Part shown: one piece after another, positions 18,150 through 26,836 of the stretch
How the letters are laid out: each line of letters starts with the position of its first letter
How positions within the stretch are numbered: position 1 is the first letter of the stretch
From: Candidatus Gastranaerophilales bacterium
Lineage (GTDB): Bacteria > Cyanobacteriota > Vampirovibrionia > Gastranaerophilales > Gastranaerophilaceae
Direction: 5' to 3'
Length of the DNA: 64,000 bases
NCBI GenBank assembly: GCA_944322785.1
Contig: CALUPW010000002.1
Coordinates: 62,001 to 126,000, forward strand
Program-made: the position numbers and the translations under genes
Notes under the pieces: generated by a model
Database searches by the model: none
What the model was told of the DNA's origin: nothing
The model's input: only the letters and a program-made list of their open reading frames with translations

Positions 18150-18981
18150 TTTTTAAAAGTTCCTCTGATAATTTGCCGAAGGTTTCAATTGAAAGTTTTT
18201 CCCCTCTTGTATTTTCATCAATTCCAAGGGTTTGGAGGGCTTTTTGGATGTTTGATTTTGTAAATCCGCCATGTAAAAGACAATTTTTGATATTTTTTCG
18301 TCTTTGCGAAAATGCCGCCTTGACTGTTTTTCTAAAATGTGTGTAATCGGTCAAATCAAGTTTCGGTTTTTCAAGTACAGTCAGTTTTACAAGTGCGGAG
18401 TTTACTTTCGGAGCAGGATAAAATGATTTACGGCCGACAGTTTTGAAAATTTCGACATCCGCCCGGAATTGCGAAAGAATTGTCAAAAGCCCGTATTGTT
18501 TAGATGGAGAGTTTTCATCAGCCGCCATTCTCTGTGCGACTTCTTCCTGAACCATAAGAATTATATCTTTTATAAGATTGCGGTTTTTGTTGTCCAAATC
18601 ATCCACTTCACCGAGAAGGTGTGCGATAATCGGGCTTGTAATATAATATGGAATATTTGCAACTATTTTGACTTTTTCATTTACAAGTTCGGAAAAATCG
18701 GTTTTTAAAATGTCACGGTGAATTATTTCAAGATTATCAGCATTTAGTTTTTCCAATTCTTTAACAGCGTCTTCATCAAGCTCAATTGCAATAACTTTTT
18801 TTGCATATTTTATCAGCTGCTCGGTTACAAATCCGACACCGGGACCGATTTCAATTACAATATCATCTTTTGTAATTTTTGCCTCATCAATGATTGCGTT
18901 AATTACGTCCGGATTTATTAAAAAGTTTTGTCCCAGACGTTTTTTGGTTTTAAAAAATTTTGCACGTTCAAAATAGTTCAT
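18121..18981 (-). CDS. rsmA: 16S rRNA (adenine1518/1519-N6)-dimethyltransferase
   Basis: 286 residues (KsgA). It dimethylates two adjacent adenosines in the 3' hairpin of 16S rRNA late in 30S assembly, using SAM. Motifs: RLGQNFLIN at the start, EIGPGVGFVTEQL (SAM motif I), and NIPYYITSPII (the catalytic NLPY-type motif). PAPKVNSALVKL and FSQRRKNIKNCL follow in the C-terminal part. On the minus strand TATAAT (18994-18989) ends 7 nt before the ATG and no SD is visible. It is first in the operon with ispE. Confidence 0.96.
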   Translation of the reverse strand: MNYFERAKFFKTKKRLGQNFLINPDVINAIIDEAKITKDDIVIEIGPGVGFVTEQLIKYAKKVIAIELDEDAVKELEKLNADNLEIIHRDILKTDFSELVNEKVKIVANIPYYITSPIIAHLLGEVDDLDNKNRNLIKDIILMVQEEVAQRMAADENSPSKQYGLLTILSQFRADVEIFKTVGRKSFYPAPKVNSALVKLTVLEKPKLDLTDYTHFRKTVKAAFSQRRKNIKNCLLHGGFTKSNIQKALQTLGIDENTRGEKLSIETFGKLSEELLKNENSVSRKD

Positions 18982-19077
18982 CTTAACTATTATAATAGCA
19001 CAGACAGGCTAATGTTTATTCAAATAATATTTGATATTTTAACATTGGTTATAGTATATTTTTTATCGGAGGGTAAT

Positions 19078-20403
19078 GTGAGTAATTTGCAAACTAAGGA
19101 AAAGTTAGAAAAAGAAGACATTTTAAACCTTTTTAAAAATAGTTGTAAATCTGAAACAGAATTTAATGTAGGAATTGAATATGAGCGGCTTCCGGTTTCG
19201 GTTGTGACGGATAAGGCTGTTCCTTATGGAGGCGAATACGGCGTTTGCAATTTTTTACGCACATTTGCAAAATCCGAAAACTGGGATTATATAACGGATG
19301 ATTACAACATTATCGGACTTAAGCAGGGACATGATACCGTGACACTGGAGCCTGGAAGCCAGATTGAACTCAGCATAAGGCCGGAGAAAACGATTTTTGA
19401 TTTAAAAAAGAAAATTGATAACTTAAATAAACAAATGATGCCGATTCTGGACAGATTTAATATTAATCTTCTTGAATACGGAGTATCGCCTCTTTCAACA
19501 CACAAAAACATAAATCTCATACCAAAACGCCGTTACAAAATTATGGCGCATTATCTGTGGGGAATTTTGTCTGATGTAATGATGAGAGAAACGGCAGGAA
19601 TTCAGGGAACATTTGATTTTAAGGATGAAGCTGACGGTGTTCGCAAATTTACTATTGCAAACAAACTCACACCTTTTATGACGGCAATGTTTGCAAATTC
19701 ACCTATCCGTGGCGGGGTTGAAACCGGATATAAAACTTTTCGAGCTTTAAGCTGGCTTAATACGGATAATGATCGCTGCGGTTTTTGCGGCAAAATGGAT
19801 GAAGATTTTTCATTTGAAAAGTATGTTGATAATGTTCTAAACAGTCCGATAATTTTTATCAATCGTGAAGATATCCCGATTGAGGTTAAGGGGAAAATTA
19901 ATTTTTGGGAATTTATGGAAAAAGGTTTCGGGGATTTTGATGCCGAACTTGATGATTTTAAACTTCATGCAAACCTTTATTTTCCGGAAGTCCGATTGCG
20001 GAATTTTATAGAAATAAGAAATCATGATTGTGTCGGAAAAGATATGATTTATGCGGTTCTTGCGATTTACAAAGGTATTTTGTATAACGATGGTGCAATG
20101 GATGAGATTGAGGAACTGTTTTCGGGTTTTTCATATAAGGATTTTGCCGAATTAAGGTATAATGTTCCAAAGAATGCACTCGGGGCAGAGATTTGTAAAA
20201 TCAGGGCTGGAGAGATTGCAAAAGAAATTTTATATATTGCCGAAAAATCTTTAATTGAGATGAATACTTGTGAGGAAAAGTTTTTGGAACCGGTAAAAGA
20301 GCTTACATTTGCTGGGCTTTGTCCGGCGGACATAATTCTTCGCAACTGGAACGGGTTGTGGAACAAAGACGTTAAAAAACTTGTTAAATATTTAAGCAGG
20401 TAA
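19078..20403 (+). CDS. gshA: glutamate-cysteine ligase (plant/alphaproteobacterial type)
   Basis: 441 residues from GTG 19078, which follows GGAGGG (19068-19073) with 4-nt spacing. An upstream in-frame ATG at 18928 would overlap rsmA and adds an unrelated hydrophobic stretch. The enzyme joins Glu and Cys to gamma-glutamylcysteine, the first step of glutathione synthesis. Family signatures: GIEYERLPVS, IIGLKQGHDTVTLEPGSQIELS, IPKRRYKIMAHYL, QGTFDFKDEADGVRKF and MFANSPIRGG. These match the plant-type family (GCS2) rather than the gamma-proteobacterial GshA. No glutathione synthetase gene is nearby, so the end product could be gamma-glutamylcysteine itself. Confidence 0.85.
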   Translation: MSNLQTKEKLEKEDILNLFKNSCKSETEFNVGIEYERLPVSVVTDKAVPYGGEYGVCNFLRTFAKSENWDYITDDYNIIGLKQGHDTVTLEPGSQIELSIRPEKTIFDLKKKIDNLNKQMMPILDRFNINLLEYGVSPLSTHKNINLIPKRRYKIMAHYLWGILSDVMMRETAGIQGTFDFKDEADGVRKFTIANKLTPFMTAMFANSPIRGGVETGYKTFRALSWLNTDNDRCGFCGKMDEDFSFEKYVDNVLNSPIIFINREDIPIEVKGKINFWEFMEKGFGDFDAELDDFKLHANLYFPEVRLRNFIEIRNHDCVGKDMIYAVLAIYKGILYNDGAMDEIEELFSGFSYKDFAELRYNVPKNALGAEICKIRAGEIAKEILYIAEKSLIEMNTCEEKFLEPVKELTFAGLCPADIILRNWNGLWNKDVKKLVKYLSR

Positions 20404-20406
20404 GCC

Positions 20407-21069
20407 TTACATATAAAGCCACAAAACAAGACGTGCATACTTTGCAACAAGAACGGCAAAAAAGCTGAATATAAAATCATAAATAATTTTCATTCCGCTT
20501 TGTGCAAGAATCCATCCGCTTGTGAACATGAAACCTTCATGGTTTATTGCGGCAATCAGCAGCATATAAACTATTCCGGTAATATGTATTGTTAAAATTC
20601 CGATGGTAATTGCTTTAATAATATTTTTATAGGTAAACCCGTTTTTTAAAATAGTTGCAGTCAAAAATACAGCAGGGATATAGGCAATAATATATCCGAA
20701 ACCGTATTCCCCTATATATTTCCAGCCGCCGCCCAGTGCGAAAACAGGCATTACAAAAAGTCCTGTCAAAATATAGATGATGACGCTTGTCAGACCGAAC
20801 TTTCTTCCCAGAAGCGCCGCAATAAAAATTACGGCAGGCACCTGCGGGATTAGGTTGAAATTGCGGATGTAATCCTCAAATTTGACTTCACCGCCGGAGA
20901 AGAAACCTGCCGGTATCCCGAGATGACTTATGTTAAGCTGAATAAAAGTTGAAATTACCAGAAGAAACGAGCAGAATATTATCAATAAAAAACTGCTTAT
21001 GCTGAACTTTAAACCCGATTTTGAAGTTCGGACTGTCCTGACACGAGGTTGTACGGCTTCTTCTGTCAT
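20407..21069 (-). CDS. bioY: BioY-family biotin transporter
   Basis: 220 residues with about six hydrophobic helices. BioY is the substrate-binding S component of ECF-type biotin uptake systems in the inner membrane. The family's QVPAVIFIAALLGRKFGLTSV, the LTGLFVMPVFALGGG segment and YGFGYIIAYIPAVFL are recognisable. The N-terminus is basic and hydrophilic (~20 residues) before the first helix. The ATG overlaps the stop of rimI (ATGA), so it is translationally coupled to it. No ecfA or ecfT genes are adjacent, so it either shares an energising module encoded elsewhere or works alone. Confidence 0.85.
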   Translation of the reverse strand: MTEEAVQPRVRTVRTSKSGLKFSISSFLLIIFCSFLLVISTFIQLNISHLGIPAGFFSGGEVKFEDYIRNFNLIPQVPAVIFIAALLGRKFGLTSVIIYILTGLFVMPVFALGGGWKYIGEYGFGYIIAYIPAVFLTATILKNGFTYKNIIKAITIGILTIHITGIVYMLLIAAINHEGFMFTSGWILAQSGMKIIYDFIFSFFAVLVAKYARLVLWLYM

Positions 21070-21602
21070 AATGTATAAATAATCCCTGTTTTTTCGTTCA
21101 AATTTTTAAGATTTTGTTCGTATTTAACTTTAAATTTATCGTAAAAAATGTTTTCTGTCCACATTATTAAGGCATCTTCATTATTGTCCTGATAGTAGCA
21201 TTTGCGGGTTCCGAGCGACTTAAAACCGTATTTTTCATAAAGATTGATGGCCGGCGTATTTGAAATGCGGACTTCAAGCGTAATATATTTTACCATATTT
21301 TCAATGCAGGACTTTATGATTGCGGTTAAAAGCGCTTCACCAATATGTCGGCGTCTGTGTTCGGCGGAAACCGAAATGTTTGTAATATGCGCCTCCTCAA
21401 GAATTTGCCAGCAGCCTGCGTAACCCGTTAATTCGCCTTTTTCATTAAATGCACAGTAATATTTGGCAAGTTCGCTTTTAATTTCGTTAAAGAAAGATTC
21501 TTTTGACCAGTGGTGAGCCCCGTAAGATTTTTCCTCAATACGGATTACGTCATCCAGAAAATCAATTTGCATAGGTTCAATTTTGATTTGCGGTTTTGCC
21601 AT
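21066..21602 (-). CDS. rimI: ribosomal-protein-alanine N-acetyltransferase (GNAT)
   Basis: 178 residues, RimI-type GNAT that acetylates the N-terminal Ala of ribosomal protein S18. Evidence: IRIEEKSYGAHHWSKESF at the N-terminus, ITNISVSAEHRRRHIGEALL (acetyl-CoA P-loop R-x-x-x-I-G), LEVRISNTPAINLYEKYGFKSLGTRKCYY, and DALIM near the end. The C-terminal ~25 residues go beyond the usual domain. TAAAAT on minus (21614-21609) ends 6 nt before the ATG with no SD. It is the first gene of a bioY-containing pair. RimI and related GNATs are hard to separate by motif alone. Confidence 0.85.
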   Translation of the reverse strand: MAKPQIKIEPMQIDFLDDVIRIEEKSYGAHHWSKESFFNEIKSELAKYYCAFNEKGELTGYAGCWQILEEAHITNISVSAEHRRRHIGEALLTAIIKSCIENMVKYITLEVRISNTPAINLYEKYGFKSLGTRKCYYQDNNEDALIMWTENIFYDKFKVKYEQNLKNLNEKTGIIYTL

Positions 21603-21680
21603 ACAAAAATTTTACCACGGGAGAATGTCAGGGGCAATATTTAACTCATATTGTTATAGTCTTTTTTCTTATTTACACCG

Positions 21681-22589
21681 TTATGAGCGATAGCTTTTAT
21701 TTGTAAGTCTTAATAAATCTGCGATTTTTAAAATAAAATCAAACTGGTTGTACATTCTCTCAAATTGTTCTTTGTCATCTGTTCGTTTGTAGAGTCTTGC
21801 AATATTGAACGAATCCCGTCCGATATCAACAGCTATATAGATATTTTGTCCGTTTATATAAAGCGAAATATGTTTTGCACAAAATAGGATTTTCAGTGCT
21901 TTAAGTTTTTCCATAAAACCTGTTGTCAGAACGAAACGGCATTCAATTTGATTGTTTGAATAAACAGAAAACATTTTATTAAATTCGCTGTCTTCAAGAA
22001 TAACTTTTTCAAGGTTTTTGGGCGGCACAATTCCTGTATCACGAACGATTATTTCGGCAGGAAAGAGTTTATCTGCAAGAAAATAACTGATAATAATTCC
22101 TTCAAAACATTTGTCTTTGTAAATACCTAGGCCCTTTTTCAGCCGCTGTTCGCTTATTGTAACCGGAATTCCTTTGTAAATTCCCTGAAAGTTATCATCG
22201 GAATAGTTTTCGTTGAATTTCGGAAGAATTTTTATGGATTTAAGAGTTTTTTCATCAATAAGACTTTCTCCGAGCTGCCAGAGTTCAAAATCAAAATTTT
22301 CAAAACATGTAATAAATTTTTCGATAATTTTTTCCTTTATCCGCACCTCAAACTCTTTTTTTAACCGCCAGTGGATAAATATTCCAAAAAGTATTGCCAT
22401 ATAAAGGATTTTGCCTTGATATGAGTGCTCAAATGTCAAAATACCTTTTAAAAATAAATATATAATTGTGCATGCAATAAGGCATTCAAAAAATATTACA
22501 GCAGAAAGCAGTATAATTCTTAAGGTTTCATATTTTTTTAAGTCAGGTTCAATATTGCCATAAAATTTTTCAAAATAATTATCTGTCAA
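21681..22589 (-). CDS. DUF3137-like membrane protein
   Basis: 302 residues. Two hydrophobic helices near residues 25-50 and 60-77 are followed by a cytosolic domain. FQGIYKGIPVTISEQRL, and FSVYSNNQIECRFVLTTGFMEKLKAL followed by YINGQNIYIAV, match the DUF3137 pattern. That family has no assigned role. The start is TTG at 22589, placed 5 nt after a strong AAGGAG. An ATG is not available at the right distance. It stands alone between bioY-rimI and a small unknown gene. Confidence 0.7.
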   Translation of the reverse strand: MTDNYFEKFYGNIEPDLKKYETLRIILLSAVIFFECLIACTIIYLFLKGILTFEHSYQGKILYMAILFGIFIHWRLKKEFEVRIKEKIIEKFITCFENFDFELWQLGESLIDEKTLKSIKILPKFNENYSDDNFQGIYKGIPVTISEQRLKKGLGIYKDKCFEGIIISYFLADKLFPAEIIVRDTGIVPPKNLEKVILEDSEFNKMFSVYSNNQIECRFVLTTGFMEKLKALKILFCAKHISLYINGQNIYIAVDIGRDSFNIARLYKRTDDKEQFERMYNQFDFILKIADLLRLTNKSYRS

Positions 22590-22650
22590 AAGAACTCCTT
22601 TCTGTTAATTCAGATTGACTGAGCCGTTAATTTTAATCTGCAACACAGCG

Positions 22651-23046
22651 TCAGCTTTGAAAACCCGTGCGGAAATTTTGTGCAGTTTCAAAAATTTGTT
22701 TTAAAAAATCATCTTCATTTAGTCTGTCCAAAATTTCCTGTTTTGTTCCGCTTTTAAGAATAAGACTTTCTTCCTGCCCCATGAGTCCTTCGCCCGTTAG
22801 TTTCAGATGAAAAAGCGATTTTTCCATTGATATTTCAAATACTAACTCCTGTAAAACATCTTTACTGTTTACAGCAGAGGCTGATTGACGTATTGTATTA
22901 AAATCTCCTTCTTTCAGGATTTCTTTTTCCATACGTAGTTCGAGCTGTTTTACAACTCTTTTTATCCTCTCATCAAAGCTGTCGACTTTGCCTTTTGTTT
23001 TTTGAGGCATTATTTTATTAAGTTTTATATTTTTAATTTGTTCCAT
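22651..23046 (-). CDS. hypothetical protein (131 aa)
   Basis: Soluble and charged, with no recognised family. The first ~20 residues are basic (NIKLNKIMPQKTKGK). A helical part follows (ERIKRVVKQLELRMEKEIL), then a probable alpha/beta part (VFEISMEKSLFHLKLTG). AAGG precedes ATG 23046, and TATAAT lies farther upstream, so a short conventional leader is likely. It is transcribed divergently from the GGDEF gene, with 129 bp between them. No function is proposed. Confidence 0.55.
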   Translation of the reverse strand: MEQIKNIKLNKIMPQKTKGKVDSFDERIKRVVKQLELRMEKEILKEGDFNTIRQSASAVNSKDVLQELVFEISMEKSLFHLKLTGEGLMGQEESLILKSGTKQEILDRLNEDDFLKQIFETAQNFRTGFQS

Positions 23047-23175
23047 TTGTTTACCTTGTTTAATTATAACTTATTTTTATGAAATTTTAATTTGTTAAGT
23101 GATTGTTACAAATTGGATTTAGCTTGCCTGACATGATAGAATTCTTTTTAAGAGTAAGTTGATTAAGGACGGAAG

Positions 23176-24048
23176 ATGAAAAATATAATTGTTTACACCT
23201 CAAAAAAAGCATCCTCACTTGCCGATGTTTTGTCAGGAATAGAAGATGTTAATGTAAGAATTGAAGATGCCTCAAAATTAAGAGATTATGAAATGCTTAA
23301 TCCGGCTTTGATAGTTGTTGAAGATGTTCCTGATATAAAAGATGTTTTGATGGTGGTCAAATTTAAAGCGCCGGTTCTTTTTGTAGGTGATGTATTTAAA
23401 GGTTCGGTTGTAAGAGCATACACCTATGATATGATAAAAACTCCTGTTGATAATGATGAACTTTTGATACGGGCAAAATCTATGTTAAAAATCCGTGATT
23501 TACGGGAAAAGCTTTTGCAGGTATCAACAACGGATGAACTCACCGGACTTCACAACAGAAAATATCTTCATGAAAGATTAGAGCAGGAAATGTCACGTGC
23601 AAAACGTTACGGAACAAAATTGTCCTGTCTTTTGTTTGATTTAGACTTCTTTAAAGTCGTAAATGATATTTACGGATATGACTGGGGCGATGTTTTGCTT
23701 CGTTCGATTGCGGACAAGTTAAAACAGCTTATAAGAAAAGAGGATATTTTAACAAGATACGGGGATGAGGAGTTTCTTCTTATTTTGCCGAACACCTCCG
23801 AGGAAAACGCATTTCTTTTTGCGGAAAGATTCAGACGTGACATTGAAAAGATGGAATTTATTCCGGCAGGGGAAGAAGAAAGACATCCTATTACGATTTC
23901 AGGCGGAATTTCAACCTATCCGTGTCTGGAAGATACCGATGAAGACGTAAATACAATCATTCGTTATGCCGAACATGCTTTATACAATGCAAAAAAACGA
24001 GGCAAAAACAAAATTGTTCAATTCTCTCAAATCAATTTGGGTGAATAA
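23176..24048 (+). CDS. diguanylate-cyclase-like protein with receiver-like N-terminus and altered GGDEF motif
   Basis: 290 residues. Residues 1-110 have a CheY-like fold pattern ending in the switch Lys (MIKTPVDNDEL), but no clear acceptor Asp. The rest is a GGDEF domain: TTDELTGLHNRKYL, LLFDLDFFKVVNDIYGYDWGD with the metal Asp and the FKxxND motif, then the active loop. That loop reads RYGDEEFLLILP, so the signature is GDEEF instead of GG[D/E]EF. The allosteric I-site RKED is present 5 residues upstream. The changed second glycine may impair c-di-GMP synthesis, so it could be a weak cyclase or a c-di-GMP-binding effector. The leader is conventional, with AAGGA and GGAAG before ATG. Confidence 0.85.
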   Translation: MKNIIVYTSKKASSLADVLSGIEDVNVRIEDASKLRDYEMLNPALIVVEDVPDIKDVLMVVKFKAPVLFVGDVFKGSVVRAYTYDMIKTPVDNDELLIRAKSMLKIRDLREKLLQVSTTDELTGLHNRKYLHERLEQEMSRAKRYGTKLSCLLFDLDFFKVVNDIYGYDWGDVLLRSIADKLKQLIRKEDILTRYGDEEFLLILPNTSEENAFLFAERFRRDIEKMEFIPAGEEERHPITISGGISTYPCLEDTDEDVNTIIRYAEHALYNAKKRGKNKIVQFSQINLGE

Positions 24049-24117
24049 GATTTCCGGCAGTGTCCGGACAAAAAAGACTTCCTTTCTGAACACTTACATA
24101 GTGTAAATCTGGTTATC

Positions 24118-24142
24118 AGGCGATTGAAAAATCGCCTTTTTG
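24118..24142 (+). terminator. Rho-independent terminator after the GGDEF gene
   Basis: AGGCGATT (24118-24125) and AATCGCCT (24130-24137) with a GAAA loop are followed by TTTTTGCTTTTT. Confidence 0.85.
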
Positions 24143-24202
24143 CTTTTTAGAAGTGACAGGTGTAAATGAAAATTTGGCACACCGCACCGTTCATTAATCA
24201 AT

Positions 24203-25969
24203 CTAAGAAAGACGCCTTATCATTTCATGGGCTTCTTCACAATCAGGAAATATTTCGACAGCTTTTTCAAGAGCACGTAATGCCGAATCATTATCACTCA
24301 TTTTTTCAAAACATTTTGCACGGTTAAGTAAAAGATTTATGTTGCCCGGGTTGTCTTTTAAAAGATTTTCAAAAATAACGTTTGCCTGTGCAAAATTGCC
24401 GAGTTCAAAATAACAAATTCCCAGCAGGTTTTCAACATCTTCAACTTTTTCAAGTTCGTATGATTTTATCAGAAAGTCTTTTGCGCCTTCAAAATCTTTT
24501 AGTGCAAAACGGACTTTTCCGGCAATATAAAGCAAAAATCCGTTGTGGACAGAATTTGAGATTGCCTTATCAATTTGTTCTTTCGCTTTTTCCAAATCGT
24601 TGGTGTGGAGTTTGTTGAGTGCGGAAAATGCAAGTGCTTCACGATTTTCCGGTTCAAATTCAAGAGCTTTTTGATACATTTCATCTGCTTTTTGAAAATC
24701 GGTTGTTGCATGAAGATAGTTGGCATATTCAAAAACGATTTGAAAATTATCGGGTGCGATTTTGTATGCGGTTTCAAATTCGTCTTTTGCATAATCAAAA
24801 AGCCGTTTGCTTAAATAGATAACGCCTAAATCTTTATGAGCCTGCGCCTGTTCAGGATTAAGCTCAATAACTTTTTTAAGAATTTTTTCCGCTTTGTCCG
24901 TATCGTTTGTCAAAATGCACACGTGTGCGAATTCATAGTACAATTCTTCATTCACATTTCCTTGAAGAATAATTTTTTCGTAAATTTCTTTTGCCTGAGC
25001 GGGTTTTTTCACTTTTATGTATAAATTTGCAAGTTTTTGCGCCATTGTTACGGATTTTGGGTTAAGCATAACAAGATGTGACAAAATTCCGATTGCGTAG
25101 TTGTAATCCTCTTTTAGTTCATAGCAGCAGGCAAGATTATACTGATAAATATCTTTTTCGGGATGATGGCTTATCAGAGTTTTGTAATGAGCAATTGCAC
25201 TGTCATATTTTCCGCATTTTGTTTCTGACAGTGCAAGGGCAACAAGATATCCGTCCTGCGGGTCAAGTGAATATGCTTTTTCAAAATATTCGCATGCTTT
25301 TTTGTGTTTGTTTTTGAGCTGGAGAATAGATGCGATATTAAAATATGTAATTGAATTGTCAGGATCAAATTCGCTTGCTTTGACAAAATTTTTGTAAGCT
25401 TTATCAAGTTTTCCGATTGTAATGTATGAGGTTCCGAGATTGTTGTAAAGCTGTGAATGCTCGGGATTTAATTCAATTGCTTTTTCAAGATATTTTACAC
25501 TGTCATCAAAGTTTTTCATTGACATATATGCGGTGCCGATTATGTAATAAAGTGTATAATCTTCTTTTTCAAATTCAAGTGCTTTTTTAGCCAAATCAAT
25601 TGCGTTTTGCTGTTCGTCGCATCTTACGTACAAAATACAGAGGTTTTTATATGCATCAAGAAAATTCTCTCTCAACTCAATAACTTTCTGATATGCAGCT
25701 TTCGCATGAATTTTGTCATCAAGATTGTCGTAACAGTTTGCAAGGTAAAACCAGCTTGACGCATCCTCCGGTTCATATTTTACAACAGTTTCAAAATTAC
25801 TCTGTCCTTCTTTATAAAGTTCAAGATTTACATTGCAAAGTCCGAGAAGCTTTAGAGCGTCGACATCTTTTTCTTCATCCGGATTGTATTTTAAAAGTTC
25901 GTTTTTCGCTTCTTCAAATTTTTTATCAACTACAAGCTGATTTATTTCATCTAATTTCATCTTATCCAT
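24203..25969 (-). CDS. TPR-repeat protein (588 aa)
   Basis: Nearly the whole protein is tandem 34-residue TPR units, about 16 by eye, with the usual W/L-G-Y-A-F-A-P spacing (for example SWFYLANCYDNLDDKIHAKAAYQKVIEL-type units). There is no signal peptide, so it is cytosolic, unlike the TPR proteins at 3298, 57138 and 59664. An ATG at 25996 is in frame but lies upstream of the -10. TATAAT on minus (25981-25976) ends 6 nt before ATG 25969 (MDKMKLDEI), which I take as the start of a leaderless message. Partners are unknown; Gastranaerophilales-like genomes appear rich in such scaffolds. Confidence 0.85.
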   Translation of the reverse strand: MDKMKLDEINQLVVDKKFEEAKNELLKYNPDEEKDVDALKLLGLCNVNLELYKEGQSNFETVVKYEPEDASSWFYLANCYDNLDDKIHAKAAYQKVIELRENFLDAYKNLCILYVRCDEQQNAIDLAKKALEFEKEDYTLYYIIGTAYMSMKNFDDSVKYLEKAIELNPEHSQLYNNLGTSYITIGKLDKAYKNFVKASEFDPDNSITYFNIASILQLKNKHKKACEYFEKAYSLDPQDGYLVALALSETKCGKYDSAIAHYKTLISHHPEKDIYQYNLACCYELKEDYNYAIGILSHLVMLNPKSVTMAQKLANLYIKVKKPAQAKEIYEKIILQGNVNEELYYEFAHVCILTNDTDKAEKILKKVIELNPEQAQAHKDLGVIYLSKRLFDYAKDEFETAYKIAPDNFQIVFEYANYLHATTDFQKADEMYQKALEFEPENREALAFSALNKLHTNDLEKAKEQIDKAISNSVHNGFLLYIAGKVRFALKDFEGAKDFLIKSYELEKVEDVENLLGICYFELGNFAQANVIFENLLKDNPGNINLLLNRAKCFEKMSDNDSALRALEKAVEIFPDCEEAHEMIRRLS

Positions 25970-26090
25970 AACTTTATTATAGTATAAAAATTTCATACTG
26001 GACAGAATTTGAAAACGTATGTTATAATTATTTTATCGCCTTATTAAGAACTTCAAATGTTGTCCCTGAACAAACAGAAAGGGACAAAAT

Positions 26091-26735
26091 ATGGGAAAAT
26101 CGTCAAAACCCGCATACACAAACGGTGTAGTAAAAATTAACGGAGAGGAAAAAGCTTCTCAGTACAAAGACGGCAACACTGTTTATTCAAACTACAACAT
26201 GTCAGATGCCGAACAGAAAATATATGATTATGCACAGAATTCGTTTTTGGAAAATCTTCCGAAAATCAACGTGTTCTCGGAAGATACTCAAAAAGATATG
26301 CAAAATCAGCTTAATGCATACACTCAAAAAGGTCTTGAAACTATCAGTGATATCTATACCCCCATGCTTAATGACATGAAAAATGATATTGCATCACGTT
26401 TCGGCAACTTTGATAACTCAATCTTTATGAATGATTTGAAAGAAATCGAATCAAGCCGTGCGGATGCAATGAATGCCTTGACACAGGACATTCTTGCCAA
26501 ACAGGATGAAATTGTTAATAATGAACTAAACAGAAGATACAATTATCTTGATTTCTTAAACGGAGTTCAAAGTCAGACATTATCAAATGTTTTGAGTTAT
26601 CTTCAACAGGCGGCGAACAACAGTAATTCAGGCAACTCTTATAACAACAGCCAATCTTCAAGCGGTTCATCTATGGGAGATTATGCACGACTTGCTGCAA
26701 ACATTGCAACCACTTTGTTTTCAAGAAGACTGTAA
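26091..26735 (+). CDS. hypothetical protein (214 aa), Asn/Ser-rich
   Basis: The N-terminus (MGKSSKPAYTNGVVKINGE) is polar and repeat-poor. Residues ~35-160 are predicted helical with regular charged heptads (LNDMKNDIASRF, LKEIESSRADAMNALTQDILAKQDEIV). Then comes a linker of about 25 Asn/Ser/Gly residues and a short amphipathic C-terminal helix (DYARLAANIATTLF). There is no signal peptide. The pattern resembles small phage structural or secreted-tail proteins, but no phage genes surround it and I assign no function. AAAGGG precedes the ATG, and a strong terminator follows. Confidence 0.6.
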   Translation: MGKSSKPAYTNGVVKINGEEKASQYKDGNTVYSNYNMSDAEQKIYDYAQNSFLENLPKINVFSEDTQKDMQNQLNAYTQKGLETISDIYTPMLNDMKNDIASRFGNFDNSIFMNDLKEIESSRADAMNALTQDILAKQDEIVNNELNRRYNYLDFLNGVQSQTLSNVLSYLQQAANNSNSGNSYNNSQSSSGSSMGDYARLAANIATTLFSRRL

Positions 26736-26785
26736 GATTTTTAGTATCTGTGCTGTGACAGCACAAAAGATTAAAAAATCTTGTT

Positions 26786-26820
26786 TGAGCGGACTTATTT
26801 TTATGAGTCCGCTCATTTTT
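26786..26820 (+). terminator. Rho-independent terminator
   Basis: TGAGCGGACT (26786-26795) and AGTCCGCTCA (26806-26815) are followed by TTTTT. It lies immediately before the mnmE promoter. Confidence 0.88.
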
Positions 26821-26836
26821 CATGTATAATTGAGTT

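Noticed and set aside
26091-26735. Prophage or phage structural gene
   Set aside because: No capsid, portal, terminase or integrase nearby; the resemblance is composition only.
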